DNA of 64,000 nucleotides from Kitagawia praeruptora (taxonomy: Eukaryota > Streptophyta > Magnoliopsida > Apiales > Apiaceae). Position 1 is the first letter of the stretch. The number at the start of each line of letters is the position of its first letter. A program made the position numbers and the translations under genes. The stretch covers positions 127,979,609 through 128,043,608 of the forward strand of contig CM075348.1 in assembly GCA_037693485.1 (NCBI GenBank). Direction: 5' to 3'. Below, piece after piece: positions 30,848-42,855 of the stretch. The notes under the pieces are model-generated. The model searched no databases and was not told where the DNA came from. It saw only the letters and a list, made by a program, of their open reading frames with translations.

Positions 30848-33800
30848 TTATGAACTCATGAGAACGGACACTACTACTATATGTATCCCAAGCTGCCCCC
30901 CTGACAGTAGGAGTGCTCCCAATTCAATGTGACCCGAAAATTCACGAGACAGGGCGTCGGCCACTTTATTAGTAGTTCCCACCTTGTAGTGTATCGAGAA
31001 ATCAAATCCCATTAATTTACTAACCCAACGTTGATATTCTGGACCGACCTCCCTTTGCTCCATTAAAAATTTCAGACTTTGCTGATTGGTGCGGATGATA
31101 AATCTGCGCCCCAATAAGTAGTGCTTCCATTTTAATACCGCAAAAACAATCGCCATTAGTTCCTTTTCATAGATTGACTTCAGCCTCGCCCTCGAGCCCA
31201 GAACCTTGCTAAAATATGCCACTGGATGATCATTTTGTAGTAACACAGCCCCTACACCGAAGCCAGACGCGTCGGTTTCCAAAATGAACTCCTTGGAGAA
31301 ATCAGGCATGATGAGTATTGGGGCCTCCATGAGAGCACGTTTTAAAACCTCGAAGGCTGTTGTGGCTTCTATCGACCATCCAAACTGATCTTTCTTCAAC
31401 TGATCAGTCAGTGGGCTAGCAATAGAGGCATAATTGGCGATAAACTTACGGTAGTATCCCGTAAGACCCAAGAAGCCACGCAACTGTTTTAAAGTGGTAG
31501 GCTGTGGCCACTCCTGCATAGCTCGAACCTTGTCCATATCCATAGCCACGCCCTTTTGCGATATCACATGACCCAAGTAACATAGTTGCTCCTGTCCAAA
31601 TTCACACTTACCCCCATTGGCGTACAACTGATGGCCACTCAACAGCTCTAAAACCTGGTTTAAGTCCTCCACATGCTGCTCCCTTGTGGGACTATAGACT
31701 AAGATGTCGTCGAAAAAGACCAAAACTTTTTTTCTTAATAAGGGCTTGAAAACAGCATTCATAAGTCCTTGGAAGGTTGCCGGAGCGTTCATCATACCAA
31801 AAGGCATCACGAGGAACTCATAATGTCCCTCGTGAGTACGGAATGCCGTCTTTTGAACATCTTCACTGCGTACTCGGATCTGGTGATAACCGGATTTTAA
31901 ATCAAACTTGGAAAAGTATCTTGCCCCATGTAATTCATCTAATAATTCGTCTATCACCGGAATTGGAAATTTATCAGCCACTGTCACCTTGTTCAACGCT
32001 CTGTAGTCCACGCAGAAACGCCACGAACCATTTTTCTTCTTCACGAGTAAAACAGGACTTGAGAATGGACTTGAGGACGGTTGTATGATACCTGCTTTCA
32101 ACATATCCTTGATGAGAGACTCAATCTCATCCTTCTGTGCTTGTGCATATCGATACGGACGAACACTAACAGGATCTGTTCCGTCCTTGAGTCTGATGGC
32201 ATGTTCAAAACCCCTAATAGGTGGCAACCCCATGGGCAGTTGAAACACGTGCTGGTAGTGCTGAATAGTTGGTTGCAAGAAGGAAGGCACCTGTAGAGTA
32301 GTAGTGTCGTCCAACTGCACCGAAACCCCAGCTGCTAGGTGATTTAATTCTACCAGAAAACCAGTCCCTTCTTTGCGTATTGCCCTCATCATGGCCTTTA
32401 GCGAAATTTTGGAACGACCCAAGGATGGATCTCCCTTAATTGTCACAGTAGTCTCCCCCATTCGAAACTTCATAGTCTGCGTTTTCCAATTAGTAGACAT
32501 AGTACCCAACTTTTCGAGCCATTGCACCCCTAAAATCACATCTGAATTCCCTAACGGCAGTGGTAAGTAGTTCTCAATAATTGTGAGACCCGCCAGCTGA
32601 AGTACTACTGCCCTGCACTCTCCCTTCCCTTGTACAGCCTCCCCTGTTCCTAATGACACATCAAATTCAGGAGACGAAGTCACAGGAAGTCCTAATTTGT
32701 GTACTGCCTCCACCGAAATGAAGTTGTGAGTGGCCCCCGGATCCACCATGACCACCACCTCTTGCCCCTGAATCTCTCCTTTTAATTTCAATGTCTTGGG
32801 ACTGGTAATTCCCACCACTGAGTTTAGACAAATCTCAGGCCTGTCCTGCACCACCCCCTCACCCATACCTGGCAATTCCTCCTCCAACTCCCCACTTTCC
32901 TCACTGCAATAATCAGCCTCTTCTGGTTGCATCACAATCACACTCAACTCCTTTTTTTTACAATGATGACCCACACTCCATTTCTCATCGCACCGAAAAC
33001 ATTCCCCCATCTCTCTTTTTAACTGAAACTCCTTGTCACTTAATCTCTTTACGTCCCTAATGGGCTTGGCCACTGGTATATACCCTTGACTCGTGGGGCT
33101 CGATGGTGACTGATTTGGGGACGCATGGGATTGTGCGGATACTGAGCGTGTAGAGGGTGCAATCGAACTGGATTGTGACTTAAAGGACGAGTAGGAAGAG
33201 GTACCTGATTTAGGACTGTAGGACATAACCGAGTAATAATTTGGGCTCGAACCCCTGTTCTCCAGCTTCTTGCCCCCACCTGCTCGTAGCTTGTCCTCCA
33301 CCTTCACTGAGAGATCCATAGCATGATCCAAACTATGGGGATCTAACAATCGAACTTCCACCTTAACATCCTCCCTTAACCCATTAATAAATTGGCCCTT
33401 TGCTATTTCTTCGGGTACCCCAGTCAATGGTGCCAACAACTCGATGAATTTACGACGATACTCAAGCACCCCTCCAGTTTGAGAGAGGTTCAACCATTGT
33501 TCATACAAACTCCCCGACGATGATGGTCGAAACTGTCTCAACAGCATCCCCTTCAGCTCTTCCCAACGGTGTATAGGTCTTCGACCGTGCTCAAACTGAT
33601 ACCATAATAACGCATCACCATCCAATGATACCACTGCAGCCTCTAACTGTTCTTCCTCGCTCAACCGGTAAAAACTAAAATAACGCTTAGCCCTTAGCAG
33701 CCACCCATCTGGATTTACACCAGCAAAAACAGGTAGATCCATCTTCTTGTGCCTCCAATTAGACCCATTGTTCCTTCCCTGGAAGTGATTGCCCATCTCT

Positions 33801-34105
33801 CCTCCATTTTCACCCCCAAACCCAACAAAGTGACCCGACCCCACTCCGGAGCCCTCGGGTCGACCCATGACCTCTATTCCCCCAGGAGGTAACCCCCTTC
33901 CTTTACCCCCAACACCCGAAGAATTTACACCAATACCAGTTGACACATCCCCCAATTTTAAGGAAGAGAGAGAGGATCTTACCTCTTCTTGAAATTTCAA
34001 TTGTTCCTCCCTCAGAGAATTCATTGTAATCGCCATTTGGTCGAGAAAATTCTGCTGCATCTCACGAGTCATCGACCCCACCGACATCGCTACTTGCTCT
34101 GCCAT
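30848..34105 (-). pseudogene. gag-pol: Element G gag, protease, RT and RNase H
   Basis: The 1085-residue frame starts MAEQVAMSVGSM. It has the gag capsid region (LPVFAGVNPDGWLLRAKRYF), a zinc knuckle CFRCDEKWSVGHHC at about residue 367, and a protease whose usual DSGA reads DPGATHNF. RT has VDYRALNKVTV and VFFDDILVYS. RNase H has ETDASGFGVGA and YEKELMAIVFA. Where a TD(H/Q) motif is expected, the sequence reads RTNQQSL, so the third RNase H acidic residue appears changed from Asp to Asn. The frame ends in a short unrelated tail because of the frameshift at the G run. Confidence 0.9.
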
Positions 34106-34203
34106 CGTCGACCTTAACTCCCCAAAACTCTTCTCTAGAGCGTCGATGCGTTGCTAGTTTGAAGGCGGCGCACCCATATATTGCTCGTGAACGGACCGGA
34201 GAC

Positions 34204-34217
34204 TGCTCTGATACCAA
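34204..34217 (-). promoter_or_regulatory. Element G primer-binding site
   Basis: The minus strand reads TTGGTATCAGAGCAG just inside the 5' LTR, matching initiator methionine tRNA. Confidence 0.92.
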
Positions 34218-34219
34218 TT

Positions 34220-34554
34220 TGCTATGAATTCTACAACCCACGCACACCAGACAACGATCCCAACAAGAGATACTGATATTCAATTACTGAATAATAGCAT
34301 AGCCACAGTTTAGTTACAATAGTTCCTCGCACTTCGAGAGGCGAGAGTCTCCAATAAACCCTAATTACACAAGATAGTTAATCGATACATAATACGCACC
34401 CACACCCTTCCTCTTATTCTCTCACGACCTAATAGCATATGAAAAGACTGAATTATCCCTCAGACGGGTTGGACCATTCTATTGGGCCATTTACTTGGGC
34501 CTTGACTTCCTTGCATATGTTAAAGTATCATAGGGCCTGGTTGAGTCCATGGCA
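34220..34554 (-). repeat. Element G 5' LTR (335 bp)
   Basis: It looks identical by eye to 29105-29439. It is followed on the right by the CGGCC target duplication. Confidence 0.95.
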
Positions 34555-34559
34555 CGGCC

Positions 34560-35029
34560 TTCTTGAAATATTCTTTTTAAATTCTTCCAATAAGGGCGCG
34601 CCCTTTACGGGAGCGCGACCTTTTGTTTTCAAAATTTCGTTTAAGAAAAATGTGACACACAGAATTCCTTTAACTTGTCAATTTTTTGCTTGAAACTACA
34701 CAAAATTTCACAGCGCGCGCCCTAAGACATTGACACGACCTCTTGTACTTGAATCAAAAAATCTTCATACAATAAGGGGCCAAAAAATCTTGATATACTT
34801 TATTAATCTTCAAATAAACTCAAATCTTGACAGAACAAGGGAAGGTATACATTACTACCCCCCGAGCTAAGGAGAATAAATTCTGAAAAAACGTGGAATA
34901 AAAACAGCAAGTCTTGACTAGAACCAGGAAAGGCGTATGTGTACTACCCCCCTAGACTAGGAGAACAATTATTGATTCTAGTCTAACTTATATATAAGCC
35001 TTCATAAAATAGGGGGCCGAAGCCGCACC
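34560..35029 (-). other. Element F region between integrase end and antisense gene
   Basis: No gene. It has one exact GGGCGCGCCC (34594-34603) and an off-by-one variant (about 34712). Two imperfect copies of a roughly 90-bp unit lie at 34820-34980, each with ACTACCCCCC (34854-34863 and 34943-34952). On the minus strand these read GGGGGGTAGT, the same string as the proposed polypurine tract at 25713. Confidence 0.5.
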
Positions 35030-35309
35030 CTACTGGTAGTACTTCTTCAAATGCTCTGCATTCCATGCTCTTGGAATTGTGTTGCCATCCAAGTCTTCCA
35101 GATGATAAGTGCCTTCCCAAATGATAGACTTGATCTTGTAAGGTCCTTCCCAGTTGGGACCAAAAACTCCATGTGCTTCTACTCTTGTATTTGGCATGAC
35201 TTTCTGCAGAACTAGATCACCCACGTTGAAAGGACGTGTCTTCACTTTCTGGTTATAGTATCTTGCAATTCTTTGTTAATAGGTTGCCAACCTCATCTGT
35301 GAATTTCCC
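35030..35309 (-). pseudogene. pol: Element F integrase C-terminus (fragment)
   Basis: The open part 35030-35245 encodes KTRPFNVGDLVLQKV, GPNWEGPYKI and IPRAWNAEHLKKYY, the classic end of Tat/Athila integrases. The same frame extends right to about 35305 (RIARYYNQKV) with one in-frame TAA. The rest of pol is absent because of the junction with element D. Confidence 0.85.
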
Positions 35310-35752
35310 CTAAGAAAAGATCTATTTAACTGGCTTATGTTATCTAAAGGTCTAGAATAACCTAACTCAGATAACATAGTTCTAACATTATCGTCAGATG
35401 GTACATTCTCAAAGTTCATACAAACAGGTAAGTGAAGTACTGAATTAACAACAGATTCAGTAATATCAAATGAGTCTTATCCTAAGTGTAGAACAATCTT
35501 ACCTGATTGACCCTGAGTAGAATCAATTATCTCAGCATTCTCCCAAGCTTTTGAAACAGCAGCTTGATTTATTTCTGGAGATGCTGTCAATTCATAACTC
35601 AAAGGTCCAATAGCCATAAAATCCATCACTGGATGAAAATCAGCTGATACTCCTTTCTTGCTGGTGATTGTTGCAACATGATTGTTAGTCATAAAATCAA
35701 ATTCACCAAACTTGAAAGCTACTGGTTTAGGTAGATTTCTTTGAGCTACCAT
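35310..35752 (-). pseudogene. Element D env-like ORF, N-terminal remnant
   Basis: It starts MVAQRNLPKPVAFKFGEFDF, closely matching element B, but stops at a TAA at 35477-35479 (a glutamine codon in B). Homology continues to 35310, where it is cut by the junction with element F. Confidence 0.85.
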
Positions 35753-36447
35753 TTTTGATCTGAAAAGAACTTGAGAATTCTTGAAATTGATTCGAGATTT
35801 TGAGCACTCAATGAATGTTTTTGCCTTTGAAAATACGAATTAGAGGTTAGCAATAAACAATCAGAGTCTCAAAATAAAGATACATTAAAAAAATCTTTCA
35901 GACCCACTAACCCACGTTGACACGTAGGTTGACAGGTGTTAGTCCCTGAAAAATGTAGTTTACCCACGATTTTTGGAAAATAAAATCCAAAATTGATTTC
36001 AATTAAATAAATTAGGGTAAAATCAAAATAAAATCAATACTGATCAGCTTCGTTTTCTAATGTGATCTTTTTCACCAAGATAATCACAATTCTCAATGTG
36101 ATTAAAAATAATAAAATTAATCATCAATCCTGATGAAATCAATCTCGCTTTCCTTATCACTATCATCCTGATTTCAGAATTAAATGGAGTTCCACGTGGC
36201 AATTTTAGAATTTAACCTGAAAAGAACATTAATAATCTAAACAAAAATATTTCGTTAGATTGTCAAAATATCTTGGAAATATGAAAGAATCAGTCATACG
36301 CATAGATATTTACGCAGATACATTGAATATTTCACAATGACTGTTCAGCTTCTCATACTTCTCTTTATAAACCCTTGATGTCTTTTGCCTTTCTTAACTC
36401 CAAAAACACACAAAACCTCTCTGTAAACACAGAGCTTCCACAAAACA
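35753..36447. other. Element D spacer with TATA box for the antisense ORF
   Basis: Counterpart of 17483-18127. A TATAAA at 36366-36371 stands 82 bp before the antisense ATG and is followed by a CA-rich leader, a plausible plus-strand promoter. Confidence 0.5.
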
Positions 36448-36750
36448 ATGACTTTCAACCCAATCTTTCGATTTCTCACAGACGATGAACAAATTTTCCA
36501 AAGATTCATAATTCTTCTCTTTGAAGAGATGACTTTTCTCATCGATTTAGACATGATTGAAATAAATCCACATAATGTCCAGAACCTTCTCTTAAAACAT
36601 TCGTCTGTTGGATACAATCACCCTCTAACCTCCTCAAAACTTGAGGATGAAGAATTTGGCCGAGAGTCTGAGGTTGATCTTGACGGGGATGCTATACATT
36701 TAAGTCAGCTGCTCTCATTCAAGTCGCCCAGACAAGGAATCCAAGAATAA
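36448..36750 (+). CDS. Element D antisense small ORF (100 residues)
   Basis: It starts MTFNPIFRFLTDDEQ. Its second half matches the element B ORF almost exactly (SSKLEDEEFGRESEVDLD) and continues without the premature stop of B. The flanking env-like and pol genes of D are full of stops but this frame remains open, which is notable for about 300 bp though not proof of selection. Function unknown. Confidence 0.5.
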   Translation: MTFNPIFRFLTDDEQIFQRFIILLFEEMTFLIDLDMIEINPHNVQNLLLKHSSVGYNHPLTSSKLEDEEFGRESEVDLDGDAIHLSQLLSFKSPRQGIQE

Positions 36751-37281
36751 TCATCAAGGTGACTCTTGATATGCTCCTTGTCCTGAAATAGATCTCTGAA
36801 GACTTAGAATAGCAACAACTTTTAGACAAGAGTAATGTTACAGTAGAAGTTAGACAAAAAGATGTTGTATTTCATTTACATGTATGTATTGCTTTCAATT
36901 AATGAAAATACAATTTCTTATTATCTACTTGTCTTTGTTGTTTATTGACTGATTTGAATGATGTATAAATTATCAGTATGCATGAATTAAAACTTGCTAG
37001 TCTAGACTTAACAAAACTCAGAATTAGATCACTGCATAAATTAAACGTTAGGATCTGAAACAGAAAATCTCAAAATCCTGATACTGACACAATACTGATG
37101 ACGTCAGCATACTGATAGCAATCCTGATCCTGATGTTTATTAACAAGTCTATCATACTGAAATTTATCAAAGTACAATGTTACAGCTTAAGCATTTAACA
37201 ATCAAATATAGACCCTGACAAGAATATCAAGTCTATAAGCTGAAAACAACATACCTTGCTACTTTTGCAGATGTTAAAGAT

Positions 37282-40200
37282 CTAGAAATTTAACATTCCC
37301 AACTCACTTACTAACCTACTGAATGTAGACTCATCAAGTGGTTTAGTTAGAATATCTGCAAGCTGTCTGTCAGTAGGAACAAAATGAAGTTCCACAGTAC
37401 CATTCTCAATATGTTCTCTAATAAAATGATACCTGACATCAATGTGCTTAGTCCTTGAATGTTGAACTGGATTTTCTGCAATTTTAACAGCACTAGTATT
37501 ATCACAAAACATAGGATTATTACTAAGTGTCATACCATAATCCATCAACTGATTTCTTATCCAAAGGAGCTATGCACAACAACTGCCTGCTGCTATGTAC
37601 TCAGCTTCTGCAGTTGAGGTTGAAACTGATTGTTGCTTCTTGCTTGCCCAAGAAATCAATTTGTTTCCCAAGAATTGACATGTACCTGTAGTGCTTTTCC
37701 TGTCTATTTTACACCCTGCATAATCAGAGTCTGAATAGCCAATTAGGGAGAAGTCAGATTCTTTAGGATACCACAAACCAAGATTTGGAGTTCCTTTGAG
37801 ATATCTAAAAATTCTCTTCACAATAATTAAATGAGATTCCTTAGGATCACTTTGGAATCTAGCATATAAACATGTAGAAAATATTATATCTGGTCTACTT
37901 ACAGTTAAATATAACAATGAGCCTATCATGCCTCTATAACTAGTATTATCCACACTCTTTCCCTTAGGATCAGAGTCTAGTTTAGTGGTTGTTGCCATGG
38001 GTGTTTTTGCAACTGCACAGTCTTGAAAGTCAAACCTTCTTAAAAGATCTTTGATATACTTTGACTGATTAATGAAAATACCAGTCTCAGTCTGTTTGAC
38101 TTGCAAGCCTAAGAAATAATTTAGTTCACCCATCATGCTCATCTGATACTTAGATTGCATAAGCTTGCTAAACTTAGCACACAACTTTTCATTAGTAGAA
38201 CCAAAAATAATATCATCAACATAAACTTGAACTAAAAGCAATTCACCTTTTATCTTTCTAAAGAATAGAGTTTTGTCAATTGTACCTCTTGTGAAGCCAT
38301 TTACAAGAAGAAATTTAGACAAAGTCTCATACCATGCTCTTGGTGCCTGCTTTAGTCCATAAAGTGCCTTGTCAAGTTTGTAGACATGATTTGGAAACTT
38401 TGGATCAACAAATCCAGGTGGTTGCTCCACATATACTTCCTCACCAAGCTTGCCATTTAGAAAAAGCACTCTTTACATCCATCTGGTATACCTTGAATTT
38501 TGAATGAGCTACAAATGGAAGAAACATCCTGATTGCCTCCAATCTTGCTACAGGTGCAAAGGTTTCATCATCATCAATGCCTTCTTCTTGAGAATAACCC
38601 TTGGCCACCAGTCTAGCTTTGTTTCTTACAATCATACCAGATTCATCTAGCTTGTTTCTGAAAACCCATTTTGCACCAACAATAGATCTATCTTTAGGTC
38701 TTGGTACCAGTTTCCAGACTTTGTTTCTCTCAAACTCATTTAACTCTTCCTGCATTGCAATTACCCAATCAGGATCCTGTAAGGCTTATTCAACCTTCTT
38801 AGTTTCATTCTTTGAGAGATAGCAACTGTACAAGCATTCATTTTGAATTGATCTTCTAGTTCGAACACCACTTTTTGGATCACCAATAATCAAATCTTCA
38901 GTATGATCCTTTGTCCATTTTCTAACAGGTGGTAGATTGCCTCTGCTAGACTCTCCACCTAAGTTAGTGGTATCTCTTGTAGAAGAACTTTCTATGTCTT
39001 CAAAAACTCTCCCTTGATCAGTAGAATTAGTAGACTCAATACTGCTGCTAGATACTAATCTTTTCTCAGAAGACTCTGAAGGATCAGTTCCTGATGGAGT
39101 AGACTCTGTATAGCTAGTCTGCTCCTGATGATTACTGTGTCCTCCTTGATTTATTTGCTTCCCCTCAACAGTAGCATTCCTTTGATAAGCAATAGAAATT
39201 TCTTCTGGAGAACCTTCATCATCACTGGAGAGTATCTCAGAATCTTTCAGATTTTCAAATTCCAATTTGTCATGGCTTTCATCAGTTTGCAGAATTCCAA
39301 ATTTCTTGTCATCAAATGCAACATGAATTGATTCCATAAAAATGTGAGTTCTGAGATTATAAACTTTGAAGGCCTTTGATGCTGAATATCCTAGAAAAAT
39401 TGCTTCATCCGATTTGGCTTCAAATTTTCCAAGTTGTTATGGATGAACTTTTAGGACATAGCATTTGCATCCAAAGATGTGAAAGTATTTCACACTTGGT
39501 TTCTTTCCTTTGATCATCTCATAGGGAGTCTTTCCATGACTATTTATCAAGGTACAATTTTGAGTGAAACATGCAGTATTAATAGCTTCTGCCCAAAAAT
39601 AGGTTGGAAGTTTTGCATCTGCAAGCATGGTTCTTGCTGCCTCTATGAGAGTCCTGTTCTTTCTTTCCACTACACCATTCTACTGAGGTGTAACAGGTGC
39701 AGAAAACTGTTGAGTGATTCCATTATCTGCACAAAACTCCTCCATTGTAGAATTCTTGAATTCTGTACCATTGTCACTCCTAAATATTTTGACTTTGTAC
39801 TTAGAGCTATTCTGAATATTCTTGACAAGTTCAATGATTTGCTGAGGAGCTTCATCCTTCTTGTGTAGAAAGAACACCCATGTGAACCTTGTGAAATCAT
39901 CCACTATCACTAGAGCATATCTTTTCTTGCTGATAGACATAATGTTTACTGGACCAAACAGATCAAGATGTAGCATGTGAAATGGTTCAGTAATTGAATT
40001 TTCAGTCTTGCTCTTGAAAGTGGTTCTTCTCTATTTTCCAAGTTGAGATGTGAGAGCTTCTTGTGCCAATTCCAGCTTTCATCATTTGTTGCTTTACTGT
40101 AGAGACATCTAACAATTCCTTTAGATGTATCACTTAAGCTGGCTTCATATATGTTACCATGTCTTTGACCAGTTAGAACAATGTCTTCATTCTACATATT

Positions 40201-40491
40201 CAAGATTTTGCATCCTTCTCTATCAAAGATTGATTGGTAACCTTTATCACTCAGTTGACTTATGCTTAAAAGTGTATGTTTCAAGCCTTCAACCAGTGCA
40301 ACGTTTTCTATGATGACATTTCCCAAAACAATTGAGCCATATCCCAGAGTTTCTCCTTTGTTGCCATCTCCAAAAGATATTACTGGGCCAGCTTTCCTCT
40401 CAAACTTTGTAAGCAGGGACTTCTTTCCAGTCATATGTCCAGAGCATCCACTGTCCAAGATAATTGAATGCTTCTTTCCTGTGCCCTGCAA
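37282..40491 (-). pseudogene. pol: Element D pol remnant
   Basis: Broken into frames at 37282-37548 (RNase H end), 37570-38469 (RT with YVDDIIFGS), 38441-38755 (RT start), 38786-39337 (linker), 39437-39670 and 39680-39976 (integrase) and 40192-40491 (protease with LDSGCSGHMTG). Stops, frameshifts and a deletion in the pre-integrase finger separate them. It is dead, but every pol domain except that finger is recognisable. Confidence 0.9.
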
Positions 40492-40499
40492 ACAAAAAG

Positions 40500-41007
40500 T
40501 AACTAGTTAAAATTTTTTAGGACCCAACTTTGATTGGATCCTTTCTTACTAGATTTAGAAACAACAGGCTTTGAAGATTTTGCTTTTACTTTACCTGTTG
40601 CAGAGTCAACCTTAGACTCTGATTTCACAAACTATTTGTGACTAGGAGTTTCAGATTTCAGAGAATAATAGTCATAATACAGTTCACGATATTCTCTACA
40701 CATATAAATGGAATGAAGTAACTACCACAATGATAACAAGCTTTTTGTGGTTGGTATTGAATTTTCTGAGTCTTGGGGAATCTGGACTCAGTTTTCCAAG
40801 AAGGTTTTTGATTGCAGTCTAGGGCCAAATGATTATGATTTCCACACTTATAGTATTTTTCCCTAGGTGCATCAGGTACATTCTTGTAATTATTCTCTTT
40901 GTTAATACCTTCTTTTCCATTCCTATTTCTCTTGATCTTGCTAGACTCTGAACGACCATCTAGTCTCTGTTTCAACTGAGACTTAGACAGAAACCCTATG
41001 TTGACAT
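40500..41007 (-). pseudogene. gag: Element D gag remnant (second knuckle region)
   Basis: It matches element B 22267-22770. The knuckle CYKCGNHNHLALDC is changed to YYKCG here, and a frameshift interrupts the last knuckle near 40720. It is split from 58035-58135 by the C insertion. Confidence 0.85.
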
Positions 41008-41822
41008 TGTGACAGCCCCAAATCCGGGGTCATAAATCTGGGCCATCACGGACCAATTTCCATTCAATATCAATATCTCTTGGGTTTTTTTTTATAATTA
41101 ATACTTATGCAATTGACCCCGTAATAATAAACACACCCACACCAGTCATATGCTCAGAGAACAACATTTACTATAATAAAAGTTTAAAGTTGAGAGTTAA
41201 AAGAGTTATTACAAACCAGGATCATACTTAAGTACATTGCTGAATAACACTTCGACATGAAGCATTTCAACAATCAAAAGTTTATTACATACTTGCACAC
41301 TTAATTATACATAAAGTTCCCAGCACCCGTCTGTCTCATCACTACCTCAGGAATCGATGCTAGCGTGCTCTCAGAAGGTCGCCTTCCCCCTATCCTCTTG
41401 CGGGGCATTCTGCGAAGTATTGGCATACCTAGATGTATATAGATATGTAGCAAGAGTGAGCTATAATAGCTCAGCAAGATCATATGGTAAACTAGAATTT
41501 TAAAATGTGGACAAGTATATATATATCTATGAAAGCGGAAACTATTTATAAACTTCAAGGAAGAATAAAATTCTTACTTAATAATACATCATCCACTTAC
41601 TATTATAAGGAAGAAATCTAGGATAATACAGTATCAGTTTCTCTTTTCAAATAATATAACCATCAATATACATTTTCAGTGTAATATTTCAAGATAATAT
41701 GAATACTTGAATAAATCTCTCTCTATCATCTTCTCATGACCTTCTTATGCAACAATTATATAAATTAAAATAAAATCAGTTTCTCTTCATCTATAACAAT
41801 AATTCCATCGTCTCATATCATT
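41008..41822 (-). repeat. Solo LTR C, left part
   Basis: It begins TGTGACAGCCCC after the target duplication GACAT (41003-41007). Together with 55152-58034 it makes one LTR of about 3.7 kb, interrupted by element E. The first 200 bp resemble the inner end of element A's LTR (CC.GATCCGGGGTC, then a CACACCCACAC-type stretch). There is no primer site or coding region, so it is a solo LTR left by LTR-LTR recombination. Confidence 0.8.
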
Positions 41823-42802
41823 TGTAATAACCCGGATTTTTCAAGAAATGATTTTATTATTATTTCAATAATAGTAATGTTTTCCTAAAATGAGGAGGAA
41901 TTTTTTTTATTATTTTATTATTCAATTATTTAATTATTTTCGGTTAAGTGGAACCGGGTCCCATTTTAAAATTTTATTGACCTAGTAGATATCTCGAGTC
42001 AATAGTTTATTTGGACAAAGATTTAATTTTGGAATGTGAAATTATTCAGTAAAGATTTTATTTTAAATTATTGAATAATTTAGAGATTTTAAAATCCTTA
42101 GAAAATGTTTATTTTAATTATTTGAGGATTTGTAGAAATTACTTGATTAATATATAAAATCAAGAATTTGAGATTTTACTAAAACAATAGTGTTTGTAGT
42201 ATTTTTATAAAGCCCTGTAAATTGTGAATTATGAATCACAATTATTATTTTTATGATTTGTTTTTATAAATTATTAATATTTGTAAAATGCATATCAATT
42301 TAGAAAATTTAGATTTAATTCTAATTCTTTCGCCAAAAGTCTTTAAAAATATTCTAGTATTTAATTATGCTAGAAATTTTATTTTTACAAATTAGATTTA
42401 TTTACTCCGAATATTATTTTAAGGTGTGTAGTATTTAAATGTATTACTTTTTGAATAGTGTTGGGCTTGAGCCCATTAGGGTTAAAAAAACACACAACAC
42501 ACATAGATATACACATAATACACACAAAGCCGCACAAAAACACGCAGAGACAAAATCAGTCGGGGGAGAGGGAAAAATCGGAGGGGGAGGAAGAGAGTTG
42601 GAGATTGGGGATTTTAATTGAAGAAATGAGAAGAGGAAAGAAGTGTGTGTGCGTATGTGGGTTGACTGGTAGGAGCAGCTGTGTAGATGAAGGAGAAGGC
42701 GGCTGGTCGCAGGTCGGACAGGCGGCGGCGCGCCGGCGAAGTCTGGTGGCAGGCCCGTGGTGGCGACTGGACGGCGCGGGGAGGAGAGAGACCAGTCGAA
42801 AC

Positions 42803-42855
<53 letters not shown>

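Larger units (their letters stand above)
29105..34554 (-). mobile_element. Element G: Reina-like chromovirus, 5.45 kb, very young
   Basis: It has short LTRs of 335 bp (29105-29439 and 34220-34554) that look identical, a perfect CGGCC duplication (29100-29104 and 34555-34559), a methionine-tRNA primer site beside the right LTR and a GGGCCCGGGG-type polypurine tract beside the left one. Compact size, short LTRs, one long gag-pol frame and a C-terminal chromodomain fit the Reina lineage. Despite its youth, pol has a frameshift at a run of six G (about 30893-30898) and an altered RNase H residue. Confidence 0.93.
25343..35309 (-). mobile_element. Element F: broken Tat-lineage Ty3/gypsy element, interrupted by G
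   Basis: F occupies 25343-29104 and 34555-35309, and also 12679-13212 left of B. Its minus-strand integrase C-terminus (35030-35305) has the FNVGDLVLQKV and GPNWEGPYKI motifs of the Tat/Athila branch. Downstream of pol comes a plus-strand (antisense) spliced gene and then the 3' LTR, the arrangement known for some Tat elements with additional ORFs. Everything upstream of the integrase tail is missing; at about 35310 the sequence switches to copia element D. The whole of F carries the dispersed palindrome GGGCGCGCCC. Confidence 0.7.
35310..41007 (-). mobile_element. Element D: decayed Sirevirus-like copia element, main part
   Basis: It is colinear with element B from the middle of its env-like ORF (B about 17040) back to its gag knuckle region (B about 22764). 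It resumes at 58035-58135 after the C/E insertion. No LTR survives at either end. There are many frameshifts and stops, and a deletion of about 95 bp in the pre-integrase region near 40046. Identity to B is high by eye, so the two belong to the same family. Confidence 0.9.

Noticed and set aside
25343..35309. GGCGCGCC cluster as cloning or vector artefact
   Set aside because: The sites are spread unevenly inside one plant element, many have variant flanks, and no vector-like sequence accompanies them. The single GGCGCGCC at about 42728 in element E's LTR is not part of the pattern.
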